Positions 28,043 to 36,562 of a stretch of DNA of 64,000 nt are shown here, one piece after another; position 1 is the first letter of the stretch; each line of letters opens with the position of its first letter. Made by a program: the position numbers and the translations under genes. Origin of the DNA: Bradyrhizobium lupini (GTDB lineage Bacteria > Pseudomonadota > Alphaproteobacteria > Rhizobiales > Xanthobacteraceae). Location: the NCBI RefSeq assembly GCF_040939785.1, contig NZ_CP162553.1, positions 2,604,001-2,668,000 on the forward strand. The letters run 5' to 3'. The notes under the pieces are model-generated. The model was given only the letters and a program-made list of their open reading frames with translations. It had not been told where the DNA came from and did no database searches.

Positions 28043-29023
28043 ATGATGGACTTCTATGCAGGGCTCGACGCGTCGCTGGAGGCGACGAATATTTCTGTGG
28101 TCGACGGCGATGGCAAGGTCATCTGAGAGGCGAAGCTGGACACCGATCCGGACGCGATCGAAGAGTTGCTGGCGGAGTGGGGAATTCATCTCAAGCGCGT
28201 CGGCCTGGAAGCGCTCTCGTTCAGCGCCTGGCTGTTCGCGGCGGTTGCCGAAAAGGGCCTCCCGATGATCTGCATCGAGAGCCGGCACGCCAAAGCGGCG
28301 CTGAACGCGGTGCTGAACAAGACCGCCCGCAACGACGCCAAAGGCATTGCGCAGATGATGCGCACTGGCTGGTTCCGTGCGGTTCACGTCAAGTCGGAGC
28401 GCGCACAGACGTTGCGGGCGCTGCTGGTCGCGCGCAAGGTGATGCTCGGCAAGGTGCTGGACATGGAGAACATGGTCCGCGGCCTGTTGCGACCGTTCAG
28501 CTTCAAAGTCGGCGAGATCTCGGTCCGCCGTTTTGACGCGCGGGTGCGCGATCTCTTTGCCGGGAAGAAGGAACTGGAGGCGATCGTCGCGCCGCTGTTG
28601 GACGCCCGCAGCGTCATGCGGCAGCAGTTGGCAAAACTGAACCGCGTGGCGCTGACGTTTCGCGCCACCGTCGATGATCCGCCGCGATTCAAGAAGACCA
28701 CGAACGTCGGCGCCCGTCTCGGGCTGTCGCCGCGGCGCTATCAATCCGGCCAGACCTGCCGGATCGGCAGCATCTCCAAATGCGGCGATGAGCTGACGCG
28801 AGCGATGCTGTACGAGGCCGCGATCGCGATCCTCACGCGCATTCCGAAGACCTTCAAGCTGCGGCTGTGGGACGTGCGGCTGGCCAGGAAGAACGATCTG
28901 ATGCGCGCGGCGATCCCCGTAACGCGCGCGCTCGCCGTGCTGCTGCGCAAGTTCTGGACCAATGGCACCACCTTCCGGTTTGGCGCCGGCGGCGAGCGCG
29001 GCCGGGTCGCTGAGGCGGCTTAA
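28043..29023 (+). pseudogene. IS110-family transposase, inactivated
   Basis: The frame starts MMDFYAGLDASLEATNISVV, the DEDD-type N-terminus of IS110 transposases. It is broken by a TGA at 28124-28126 and then continues in the same frame to the TAA at 29023. The C-terminal transposase_20 block GARLGLSPRRYQSGQ followed by GSISKCGDELTRAMLYEAA is present. About 40 residues that normally lie between the two domains (the segment ending in a PGVG-like motif) are missing, so there is also an internal deletion. IS110 elements often lack terminal inverted repeats and none were identified. It separates the DUF2840 operon from repA. Confidence 0.9.
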
Positions 29024-29538
29024 GGGCCTCCTCGACCCGGCCGCTTCCACGCGCGCCTTCTCCTTCCGCCACGGCGGAGCGGCGTCTTCCGCGACGGGGA
29101 TGTGGGTGAGATCGCAACTTTTCTTGCCGGCGACTTCATGACGACGTTTGAAGCCATCAAGCACGGCGCTGGTTAGCCTGACCGCCCTTTCCTCAGATTC
29201 CGGCATGTGGTGGCCTTCGTGCCAACCACGGACGTCAGCGAGTTCTCCTCGACGAGCGAGCTGCCGCAAGGGAAAGCGACGATCGTGATGCGGCGCTGCC
29301 GATGCTGGTGATTGCGTGGTTTTCCGCGCGATCGCGCACGCACGCGCATCTTGGAGAACGGATTCGCATTGCAGGAAGGTCTTGCGCGTGACAGTATAAG
29401 CGCATGAGGCATCCTCGTTGCACGCACGACCGACTTGTTCACAACGCACTGATTCACAACAAGAAGTTAGTGTCAGTATGTTAGTAAAGTTACGGGAGCA
29501 AAAAGTCTCGATGCCGCGGAAACTTAGCTCTGATTCCG
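29024..29538. other. intergenic, IS110 flank to repA 3' side
   Basis: I see no gene in these 515 bp. The part next to the transposase may be the end of the insertion sequence. The rest is flanking DNA leading into the repeat cluster downstream of repA. Confidence 0.4.
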
Positions 29539-29602
29539 GTCCCCGATAGCACGAGCATCGCGTCCCCGATGGCACGAGGGTTCTGGTCGCTGATAGCACG
29601 AG
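29539..29602 (+). repeat. three iteron-like direct repeats next to repA
   Basis: Three 17-bp direct repeats have the consensus GTCCCCGATAGCACGAG: 29539-29555 is exact, 29562-29578 has one change and 29586-29602 has two. Their starts are 23 and 24 bp apart, which puts them on nearly the same helix face. They lie immediately after the repA stop codon. Spacing and position suggest binding sites for the RepA-type initiator, that is, a candidate replication origin, but they could also serve in autoregulation or as a terminator-proximal element. Confidence 0.7.
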
Positions 29603-29607
29603 CGAAT

Positions 29608-30510
29608 TCACAGCTTATCCCCAGCAGGAAGGACGAGGCCGCGCTTGAGCAGTCGCTTGCTCAACGGGCCGATGGGGACTGGTGCGAAATTCAATCGCTC
29701 TGCGCCATTCGCATGACGCGTGATGATGAGTCGATAGCCCGGCAATGTCTGACGACGGACGATCTGACGCAGGTCGTAGGCGAAGTGTTTGAACGGCGAC
29801 AGGCTCCCGGACTTCGCATGCAAGTGCACAAGATCGAAGCTCCAGCCGCCATTCTGACGGCCGCCGTGCTTGCGGACGAGGCGATAGAGCCAGCGCTCCA
29901 ATCCACCGGTTAGATCGAAATAGGCTCGGTCAATCGTCAGCACGAGCGCTTCATCGAGAACGCCCGTGTAGAACCAATCGGGCAGGATCAGCTCGATTCC
30001 ACGGGCATGCCCGTGCAGATCGGCTGTCTCTTTCCATTCGTTGATCCAGGAGAAGCGATGCCGCCGCCGTTCGCTCGGCTGGCGGATCGATGTCATCACA
30101 GTGGTCGATTGCAGCCGGTCGAGCGCAGCCTTCAGGCGGTCGTAGTCCCGCACGCTGGTGCCGCGGCCGACGAAGGCCAGGATCTCGTAAGGGGTCGCTG
30201 CCATCAGCCGGGACGTTTTCAGGCCGGCATCGCGGGCTTCGACAATCTGCGAGGCAGCCCAGATCAGAACGTCCGCGTCCCAGATAGTCGCCATTCCATG
30301 TTCCGGCACGGCTTCGACACGAATGGTGATGGTGCCTGCGCGGAAATCGATGGGAACAATGCGCCTCGACTTTGCCAGCGAAAAGAACGGATACGCCATC
30401 AGGTCTTGCGCGTCCCGTGGCGCCAGATCGCCCGGGAGGGCGCGAAACAGATCGAGTTGGTCGCGCTCTGATCGCCGCATCCTGCTTGCAGTGGAGTTGC
30501 TGTCCGGCAT
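29608..30510 (-). CDS. repA: replication initiator protein A (RepA/RPA family)
   Basis: This 300-residue protein is of the RPA family found on alphaproteobacterial plasmids and ICEs. Diagnostic blocks are LMAYPFFSLAKSRRIVPIDF and the central winged-helix region TPYEILAFVGRGTSVRDYDR, then LDRLQSTTVMTSIR. The end, SKRLLKRGLVLPAGDKL, is typical. It probably binds the adjacent iteron-like repeats and may start replication of the excised circular element. It lies 3 bp after the AlpA-like gene, so the two form one transcription unit. Confidence 0.92.
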   Translation of the reverse strand: MPDSNSTASRMRRSERDQLDLFRALPGDLAPRDAQDLMAYPFFSLAKSRRIVPIDFRAGTITIRVEAVPEHGMATIWDADVLIWAASQIVEARDAGLKTSRLMAATPYEILAFVGRGTSVRDYDRLKAALDRLQSTTVMTSIRQPSERRRHRFSWINEWKETADLHGHARGIELILPDWFYTGVLDEALVLTIDRAYFDLTGGLERWLYRLVRKHGGRQNGGWSFDLVHLHAKSGSLSPFKHFAYDLRQIVRRQTLPGYRLIITRHANGAERLNFAPVPIGPLSKRLLKRGLVLPAGDKL

Positions 30511-30513
30511 GGG

Positions 30514-30792
30514 TCAGCGCCGCTCCTTGCCGGCATACGGAACGCGTGTGTGCCGTTTCGCGGGCAGGACCGTGCCTGTGCCGGGATCGCTGGTGGACGT
30601 TTTGGCGCCGCGGTCAACCCACGCCTTTAGGTCCTCGATCGCATACACAACGCGACCGCCGAGCTTGCGGTAGGTCGGGCCTGTCCCATAGGTACGGTGC
30701 TTTTCCAGGGTTCGGCCGGAGAGTCCGAGAAAGCGCGCCGCTTCGGGCGTGCGCAGGTATCGCGGCGGCAGGCCGGCGTTCGGATCGGGCAT
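30514..30792 (-). CDS. AlpA/excisionase-like helix-turn-helix protein
   Basis: This 92-residue protein has a winged-helix HTH_17 domain at residues 10-60 (RYLRTPEAARFLGLSGRTLE, then YRKLGGRVVYAIEDLKAWVD). Such proteins act as excisionases (recombination directionality factors) or small activators on ICEs. Its position directly upstream of repA is conserved on related elements and suggests control of excision or replication. Confidence 0.88.
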   Translation of the reverse strand: MPDPNAGLPPRYLRTPEAARFLGLSGRTLEKHRTYGTGPTYRKLGGRVVYAIEDLKAWVDRGAKTSTSDPGTGTVLPAKRHTRVPYAGKERR

Positions 30793-30916
30793 TTGCGAGG
30801 CTCCGTGGTCGTCTGGAGCGCGGCCGGCTCGGCCCGCGCGTCGACGGTCACGATGGCGCAGTCAGCGTGCCTAGGGGGATGCCGAAGATCGAGCGATGAT
30901 TTTCGGCACCCCTGCT

Positions 30917-31679
30917 CTATTCCTTGCGAGATGAAGGACGTAGCAATGCGCGATAGCCGCCGCGCATCAGAGCCAAGCCAGCCTGCACGAGGCGGATGGT
31001 CCGGCTGCGCAATTCGTGGGTTTTCCAGGCGCGCTCAGGGATGCGTTTTCGGCCGAACAGCACCTCGGCGATGACGCGATAGGAAGCACCCTCCATGTGT
31101 CCATCGAGCGCTCGCAGCGCCAAGACGAGTCGTTCGCGCCGCTGCCCCGAAAGCTGATGAAGGGGAGGTCCCGGCGGGCGGCCGTTGATTGCGCGCCACA
31201 GCCGATGTGAGGCGTGGGCGCGGATCTCAAAGTCCGCATCGAGCGGCAGTTCGGCCGCATAAGAAACACCAAACTGCGGCGCCTCTTTCAGCCAAAGATG
31301 ATGCTGTGCCCCTTGAAGGCGCAATACGGCATGCCAGCCGTCAGATGCCTGTCTGATGGCGCCCGATGAAAGGTCGGCAAGCTGCAGCCCCGCGCCGACC
31401 GCTTTTGAGCCGGACGCGCTGCGAACGACCGGCACCACCGTCGGCAACGCCTCAGGAGCCCAGAAGATAGTCTGTTGGTGAAAGGACCCCTGCGGGTCAT
31501 GGGCGAAAGCAGATGCCCCATTTCCTTCGGAATTCGGAGGTCATCTGCGATCGATTTTCACGATAGGAAGCCCGATAGTTGGAGCTGCGCCGCAGTGACT
31601 CCCAGGCGAAATCCTCCATCTCGCCCGACTTGATAGCGTGCTGATACGCCTCTGGTGAGCGCCAGTCGAACTCGGACAT
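30917..31679 (-). pseudogene. DUF6499-DUF2285 protein, frameshifted
   Basis: The N-terminal part (start 31679) reads MSEFDWRSPEAYQHAIKSGE and WGICFR, the DUF6499 domain, then meets a stop just after CGCCCATGA. If one C of the CCC at 31501-31503 (minus strand) is removed, the frame passes into HDPQGSFHQQTIFWAPEALP and continues through the DUF2285 region (LVLALRALDGHMEGASYRVI, MRGGYRALLR) to 30917. The combined protein would be about 253 residues, normal for the family. Function is unknown; it is a regulator-like ICE core gene. The downstream part could start independently but would then lack DUF6499. Confidence 0.82.
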
Positions 31680-31837
31680 TGCTGTGATCCCCTGCTGTAA
31701 GACGATTGCGGCGCAATGTCTATGAAGCTTGGGATTGTTGTGGAAGTCGCCAATTATGCATTGCGTGATGCCTGCAGGCGATCACGCGTCAGCGGGGAAA
31801 TCTGTTCTCGGGTACGAATTCTTCATGACAGATTTTG

Positions 31838-32116
31838 CTATTTAGGCGCGCCGCCGCGAAGCAAGTCGCGGTAGCCGTGGTCTGCCATCCATTTTGCGCG
31901 GGCCAGATGACTATCAAACGCATTGCGAGCGCGATCCGGTTCACGATCGGGATCGATGTGCAACACGATCCGGGTCACTTCTTCCCAGTCCGCGCCATCG
32001 GCTTCGGCATCAAGAAGTCGCCAATACGTCACGAGGTGCTGCTCATCATAGGTCGTCAGCACCGGCTCATGCGGCGCGACATCGGCGACATCAGGATCTA
32101 GCTGCGGCTTCGTCAT
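31838..32116 (-). CDS. short DUF2285-like protein
   Basis: This is a 92-residue protein (start MTKPQLDPDVADVAPHEPVL; an ATG two codons earlier is also possible). It has the ICE-conserved block YDEQHLVTYWRLLDAEADGA and ends in MADHGYRDLLR, which mirrors the end of the DUF2285 domain in the neighbouring gene. It is probably a small DNA-binding or structural relative. It is divergent from the XRE gene and shares the 160-bp region that contains the palindrome at 32227-32258. Confidence 0.75.
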   Translation of the reverse strand: MTKPQLDPDVADVAPHEPVLTTYDEQHLVTYWRLLDAEADGADWEEVTRIVLHIDPDREPDRARNAFDSHLARAKWMADHGYRDLLRGGAPK

Positions 32117-32226
32117 GACCATCCCAGCAAACAGCGAATGATTCTAACCTCTCTGAACGGCCGAAATTGTTTAAGCGTCCAATTTAGCCCCATTCCGGGC
32201 CGGCCGGCCAGCGAGGACCGAGAAAT

Positions 32227-32258
32227 ACATACTATAGGAGATAAACCTCGTAGTATGT
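32227..32258. promoter_or_regulatory. palindromic operator upstream of the XRE gene
   Basis: The arms ACATACTATAGGAG and CCTCGTAGTATGT are near-perfect inverted repeats around ATAAA. It ends 19 bp before the ATG of the XRE-type regulator. Such a site is expected for autoregulation by the regulator and could also control the divergent DUF2285-like gene. A second small palindrome, CGCAATTTGCG (32264-32274), lies between it and the start codon. No ribosome site is visible before the XRE ATG, so a short or leaderless transcript is possible. Confidence 0.7.
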
Positions 32259-32277
32259 AAAGACGCAATTTGCGCTA

Positions 32278-32529
32278 ATGGACATGCGCAAGCTGGTCGG
32301 CCGAAATTTCGCAAGACTGCGGAAGCAGAAGCGCTTCACGCAGGAGAAATTCGCCGAAAACTCCGGTTTCACCCAACAGTATATCAGTGACCTGGAACGT
32401 GGGCGCCGCAATCCAACCGTAGTAACCTTGTTTGAACTCGCCAGCACGTTGGGCATTAGCCACGTTGATCTCGTCCTCCCGGACGAAGAGGCGCGAAACG
32501 AGCGATCGAAGCCTGCCAAGCGAAAGTAA
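32278..32529 (+). CDS. XRE-family helix-turn-helix regulator
   Basis: This 83-residue Cro/cI-type DNA-binding protein is nearly all HTH_3: GRNFARLRKQKRFTQEKFAE then GFTQQYISDLERGRRNPTVV. It resembles small controller proteins of ICEs and plasmids. It is the only plus-strand gene in this block and is preceded by a palindrome that is its likely operator. It may act as a switch for element maintenance or transfer. Confidence 0.92.
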   Translation: MDMRKLVGRNFARLRKQKRFTQEKFAENSGFTQQYISDLERGRRNPTVVTLFELASTLGISHVDLVLPDEEARNERSKPAKRK

Positions 32530-32705
32530 TCAGGCCGCAAGAGTTGATTCGGCCAAACGAGACCGGCACCTTCGCAAATCGCGCCTCAGAGATGACGCGC
32601 CGGCCTCTCATCAAATGTAGTTGCCCGTCAGCTGCGCAGCAATCAAACCTAGCACAATGGCGCAACGGCCTGTCGGTCGATGCGCGCACTGGGTAGGAGT
32701 TTAGG

Positions 32706-32735
32706 AAGCCCCGCCCGGCGGACCGGACGGGGCTT
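32706..32735 (-). terminator. GC-rich hairpin after DUF736
   Basis: Arms AAGCCCCG and CGGGGCTT with additional inner pairs form a strong hairpin 13 bp past the stop of the DUF736 gene. No T-run follows, so it may be a transcript-stabilising or weak terminating structure rather than a classic terminator. Confidence 0.5.
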
Positions 32736-32747
32736 GGTGGAGCGATC

Positions 32748-33068
32748 TTACTCGCCGTTCTTGCGGGGCCGCGACCAGAGCAAGGTGTAGCCTTCGCCGC
32801 CTTCCTCATCGAACAGGTTCGCGTAGATCGGCGCGTTGAACGAGGGGTCGTCGAGCTTGAGCGAGAGGTAGTCGCGTCCCTCTTCGGAGCGCTTCGACCA
32901 GGCTGCCCCGATCTCAGCCCGGCCCACGTAGATGCGGTGGCTGGGAGCGTTATCGTTGGATCGATTGGTCTCGGCGACGATACGGACGCCCTTGGCCTGC
33001 AGGCTCAGGGTGACGATCTCGCCCTGGAAGTCGTTGCCGACCTTCTTGAAAGAACCGATGTTAGCCAT
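32748..33068 (-). CDS. DUF736 protein
   Basis: This 106-residue ICE/plasmid core protein starts MANIGSFKKVGNDFQGEIVT at 33068, after AGGAG. Conserved blocks are HRIYVGRAEIGAAW and RDYLSLKLDDPSFNAPIYAN. The function is not established; its small beta-rich form suggests nucleic-acid or single-strand binding, but this is inference. It has a long noncoding leader related to that of the DUF2493 gene (see the repeat entries). Confidence 0.92.
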   Translation of the reverse strand: MANIGSFKKVGNDFQGEIVTLSLQAKGVRIVAETNRSNDNAPSHRIYVGRAEIGAAWSKRSEEGRDYLSLKLDDPSFNAPIYANLFDEEGGEGYTLLWSRPRKNGE

Positions 33069-33098
33069 GTCACTTCTCCTGTTGTGCTTCGAGCCCGC

Positions 33099-33212
33099 GA
33101 CCACCACGGCCTCGATGGCGATCTAGAGGTCGAAGACGATCGGCGACGCACCCGCTCGCGGGCCGAAGCGCAGCGGAGGACGTTGTTGCGGCGACTTTCT
33201 TGTCTCGCGAGG
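33099..33212 (-). repeat. conserved noncoding leader, copy A (before DUF736)
   Basis: This leader shares long blocks with 35195-35310. Read on the plus strand these include GCGACCANCNCGGCC, then GTGGCGATC (copy A: ATGGCGATC), then GGGCCGAAGCG followed by CAGCGGAGGA, then CGACT before a T-rich stretch and CTCGCGA or TTCGCGA. Both copies lie about 30 bp upstream of an ICE core gene on the minus strand. The shared region is about 115 bp and has no open frame. It could be a common promoter/leader or a structured RNA. Confidence 0.55.
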
Positions 33213-33353
33213 AATGGGCGAAGCCCAGGGGAAGAAAGTCGCAGCAACGGCGTTGCGGCTCAGACGATCGAGGCGCAGCCGGTCTTCGGCCAGATCAAGC
33301 CATCAAAGAGGTCACGTGGTCCGCGTGCTGAACCGCAATCTTGAGGAGAAGAC

Positions 33354-33600
33354 TTGGCGAAACTCGATTCTGCTGGACAAGGGGTTGGTACGTTCGGCGC
33401 AGAAGGAGAAACAATTTGCCGCAAAGGGCAGTATCGTCCCGGATGGCATGATCGAGCGTGGCGCGCCGCTCCACCGCAGCTATGTGGGCCAGACAGAAAT
33501 TGGTATGGCTTGCTTAAAGCGCTCCCAGGAGAAGCGCGGCTACCTCTCGCTCAAGCTCGGCGTATCCCCTGTTCAACGTGCCGCCCTGTGCGACCTTGCT
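33354..33600 (+). pseudogene. decayed second DUF736 gene, inverted
   Basis: After AGGAGAAG, a frame begins with TTG at 33354 (TTGGCGAAACTC, perhaps a mutated ATG). Similarity then passes to another frame, which reads LHRSYVGQTEIGMACLKRSQ and EKRGYLSLKLG. These match HRIYVGRAEIGAAWSKRSEE and RDYLSLKLDD of the intact DUF736 protein on the other strand. The 5' flank (about 33230-33340, AAGAAAGTCGCAGCAACGG) also resembles the leader of the intact gene, so gene and leader are an inverted, diverged duplicate. No product is expected. Confidence 0.65.
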
Positions 33601-33623
33601 CGACCGACGATGGCAACGAAGCG

Positions 33624-34106
33624 TCATCGCTCATGCGTGGTGGCTGTGAGAACTGATCGAGATATATTCTCCACCACCCGGCCCGACTCCAACGGGCGGG
33701 TCTCCGCAAACACGGTCAAGCGCGTCCATGCCGTGCCGCCGATGCAAACCGCACCTCCGCAAGCGAAGGCCTCGCGCCAGGCCAGCGAAGGCACTCCGAT
33801 CTGCGACAAGGCAAACACCACATGATAGCCAGCGATTGCCGTAGGGACCGCGAATGCGGCTGCGATCGCGACGCGCAAGGTCAAGGACCGACTGACGGCG
33901 ACGGCGACCTGACCAGCGGCAAGCGTCAGCGCGCCAGAAGCAATTCCGATAAGCAGTGCGCCGAAGACGCCCGCGCCATGACGAAATGCCAACATCCCGA
34001 CACTCAGTGCGACGAAAAATGGCAAAGCGTACACCGCGAGCGCAAAGATGGCCCAGCAAAACAAACCGATACCGAGTGTGTTGAGAACAAGCCCAATGGC
34101 GAGCAT
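33624..34106 (-). CDS. conserved ICE membrane protein
   Basis: This 160-residue protein is nearly all hydrophobic, with about four membrane segments (MLAIGLVLNTLGIGLFCWAI, ALPFFVALSVGMLAF, VFGALLIGIASGALTLAAGQ, RVAIAAAFAVPTAIAGYHVV) and a short cytoplasmic tail. I chose ATG 34106 because ATGGAGG lies 8 bp upstream; ATG 34127 is possible. Proteins of this kind recur beside DUF736 and DUF2493 genes on related elements. No function can be named. Confidence 0.8.
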   Translation of the reverse strand: MLAIGLVLNTLGIGLFCWAIFALAVYALPFFVALSVGMLAFRHGAGVFGALLIGIASGALTLAAGQVAVAVSRSLTLRVAIAAAFAVPTAIAGYHVVFALSQIGVPSLAWREAFACGGAVCIGGTAWTRLTVFAETRPLESGRVVENISRSVLTATTHER

Positions 34107-34245
34107 GGCGGTGGCCTCCATGTGCATGGATTTATCAATCGCGCCTTCCACCACCACCACGGCGCAGTTCTGGATGTAAAAACGAAACTGGGCGGAGTTG
34201 CGGCGTGCAACTCCGCTTTGACGCCGTGAGGCGGGAAGGCGGCGC

Positions 34246-35168
34246 TCATGCGCCGCCGAACTTCCAGACGGGAATGCCGAGCCGCTTCGCCTTGTCGGCG
34301 AGATTGTCCTGAATTCCCGTGCCCGGGAAATGCATGACGCCGATCGGCAGCAGTTCGAGGATGGCGTCGTTGCGCTTGAAGGGGGCTGCCTTGGCATGTT
34401 TCGTCCAGTCAGGCTTGAAGGCGATCTGAGGTACCTTGCGATTGGTCGCCCATTTCGCAGCGATCAGTTCAGCGCCTTTCGGGGAGCCGCCATGGAGGAG
34501 CACCATGTCGGGATGCTTGGCATGGACCTTGTCGAGCCGATCCCAGATCAGGTGATGATCGTTGAAATCGAGCCCGCCAGTGAGTGCGATCTTCGGCCCC
34601 GGCGGCAACATGACCTCAGTCTCGGCGCGGCGTTTTGCTGCGATGAAGTCGCGGAGTCGATCATTGCCGCGGTGAGCGTTCGGTGATTGACCAATGATCC
34701 CGACCGAGGACGCCAGGCCGAGCCGGTGTGGATCTCAAATCGCTCGATGGCCTGGTCGCGGAATAGCTCCAGGCAATTGCGGCGCTCGATCAGCGAGATG
34801 CCTTCGGCCGTCAGGCGCTCGAGTTCGACCGATCGCACTTCCGAGCCGTTCTGCTCGCGTTGGCTCTTACGCTGCGCTTGTTCGTTGTCATCGAGCAGTC
34901 GTTCGATGCGATCGAGGGCACGATGGAACAGGTTGACGGTCGACCAGAGCAGATTGTCAAGGTCCGGCTCAAGCCGCGTGTCGTTCAGGGTCGCAACCAG
35001 GGCGTCAAAGATATCGGCAACAGCGCCGGCGATCATCTTGCCCTCGGGCAGCGGCCGTGTATCGGGCTGGTCGTCGAAGGGACGATAGCCGAACAGCTGT
35101 AATTCGGTGAGGACGTGGTCGGTTGGAGAAGAGGCATGCGGCGGTTCGATGTCGTCATGGTCGGTCAT
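34246..35168 (-). pseudogene. DUF2493 protein (SLOG-like), frameshifted
   Basis: The N-terminal part starts MTDHDDIEPPHASSPTDHVL at 35168 and runs to SLVNHRTLTAAMIDS. The frame is then lost because GACTCCGCGACTTC lacks one C (near 34653). In the next frame RDFIAAKRRAETEVMLPPGP continues into the DUF2493 domain with KIALTGGLDFNDHHLIWDRL and MVLLHGGSPKGAELIA and ends IPVWKFGGA at 34246. The joined length of about 307 residues is standard. The Rossmann-like DUF2493 domain resembles nucleotide-ligand sensors of the SLOG superfamily. The gene's leader matches that of DUF736. Confidence 0.85.
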
Positions 35169-35194
35169 GGGAAGAGATCCTGTGCTGGATCGGC

Positions 35195-35310
35195 CGCGAC
35201 CATCGCGGCCTTCGTGGCGATCCTCTGACGGCGTGCGGACCGGGCCAGAACCCGATAGGGCCGAAGCGGCAGCGGAGGATGGCGGAGGCCGACTATTTTG
35301 CTTCGCGATG
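35195..35310 (-). repeat. conserved noncoding leader, copy B (before DUF2493)
   Basis: This is the second copy of the leader at 33099-33212. It includes GCGACCATCGCGGCC followed by TTCGTGGCGATC, and AGGGCCGAAGCGGCAGCGGA. It starts 27 bp upstream of the DUF2493 start codon. Confidence 0.55.
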
Positions 35311-35497
35311 CAAAGCGCGCGGCCAACCGCATGATGTGTCTTCACATGCCTGGCGCGCGGCGGAAAATAGCGGGACGCAGCCATTGCCGGCCCGGGCCGC
35401 TTGCCGTCCGATCGCCCTCTAGAAGGCCGAGGTCGCGTCCTCTTCCGGTATTGGCCTCACCTATGACCAGCCTATCAACGTCGATTCAAGACGGGAG

Positions 35498-36562
35498 CTA
35501 TTCCGCGGCCACCGTGGACGAATGCAGGAAGCGAGCGACGTCCTCTGGCACGAGCTGAAACCGCAAGGCTGCTCGGAGGGCATCGAGCCCGAAGATGTGC
35601 AGATCTTCGTTGAAGTCGCCCAACCGAGGCGACAGCGCGATCGCTTCAATGCCGGCGTCTGTCGCGCGCTGGGTAAGGATCGCCTGCACGGCATCTCCGG
35701 CGGCATCGGCGTCGCGGGCGATGTAGAGCCGGCGCAGGCTAGACGGCAGCGACATGGCTGCGAGGTGATGAGCCGAAAGCGCGGCCGCCATCGGCATCGT
35801 CGGTAGCACGTAGCGCAGCGACAGCATGGTCTCGATACCCTCCCCCGCAGCGAGCACATCACCCACCACACCGAACCGAACGGCGTTGCCGAGCAGGTCG
35901 CCCATCGCGCGTCGTGGCGTGTCGATCGGAGCCTTGCCGAGCCGCACGCGATCAAAGCCGTCCGGGTCAACCCAGGTGCGATGTACGCCAGTGATCCGCC
36001 CATCAGGGTCCGTGACGCAGGCAATCATCGCCGGCCAGGTCTCGGTCGGCAGATGGTCGTCCGACCGATAGTAGCAGCGTGGGTGGAAGCGCAGACTGCC
36101 ACCATGGTGGATGCGGTCTATTCCGCGACGCTGCAAGCACCTCTCGGCTACCGTCCCTTCAATCGGTCTGGACATCGCAAAGAGCCGACGAGCCGCCTCT
36201 TGTGATCCGGTCGGCGCAGGCGAACGAACGGGTTTCGCGGTCAGTTGCTGCTCAGAACGAGGAAGCTTGAGAAAGCGCCTCGCCTCCTCGGCTACCTCAC
36301 GAAAGTCTCGCAAGGCCAAGCTCTCGCGGATGATGTCAAGGAGATCACCATGCTCGCCGGTCGCAGCATCGGTCCACTTGCCGGCGGGGCCCTTCGGTGA
36401 GTCCTGAAGCCGCACGAACAACGAGCGGCCCGGGGTGTTATGGACGTCGCCGACCAACCAGTACCGCCCCGCCCGCTTACCATTGGAGAGATAGTATCGG
36501 CACACCGCCTCGACCTCGCGCGCGAGGCGGCATGCCAGCTCAGAGGCACCGCGGGACATCAC
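35498..36562 (-). CDS. toprim-domain (primase-like) protein of the ICE core
   Basis: This 354-residue protein has an N-terminal DNA-binding region with VGDVHNTPGRSLFVRL and GKWTDAATGEHGDLLDII, and a C-terminal toprim domain from about 230. The acidic motifs are VLAAGEGIETMLSL and LYIARDADAAGD. The arrangement matches the DUF7146-toprim proteins of ICEs and plasmids, which are thought to prime or process transferred single strands. It overlaps the strawberry-notch gene by 4 bp, so the two are cotranscribed and coupled. Confidence 0.9.
   Translation of the reverse strand: MMSRGASELACRLAREVEAVCRYYLSNGKRAGRYWLVGDVHNTPGRSLFVRLQDSPKGPAGKWTDAATGEHGDLLDIIRESLALRDFREVAEEARRFLKLPRSEQQLTAKPVRSPAPTGSQEAARRLFAMSRPIEGTVAERCLQRRGIDRIHHGGSLRFHPRCYYRSDDHLPTETWPAMIACVTDPDGRITGVHRTWVDPDGFDRVRLGKAPIDTPRRAMGDLLGNAVRFGVVGDVLAAGEGIETMLSLRYVLPTMPMAAALSAHHLAAMSLPSSLRRLYIARDADAAGDAVQAILTQRATDAGIEAIALSPRLGDFNEDLHIFGLDALRAALRFQLVPEDVARFLHSSTVAAE

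Noticed and set aside
27716..29611. 631-codon open frame on the minus strand over the IS110 copy
   Set aside because: It is the antisense shadow of the transposase, very rich in Arg, Ala and His, with no similarity pattern.
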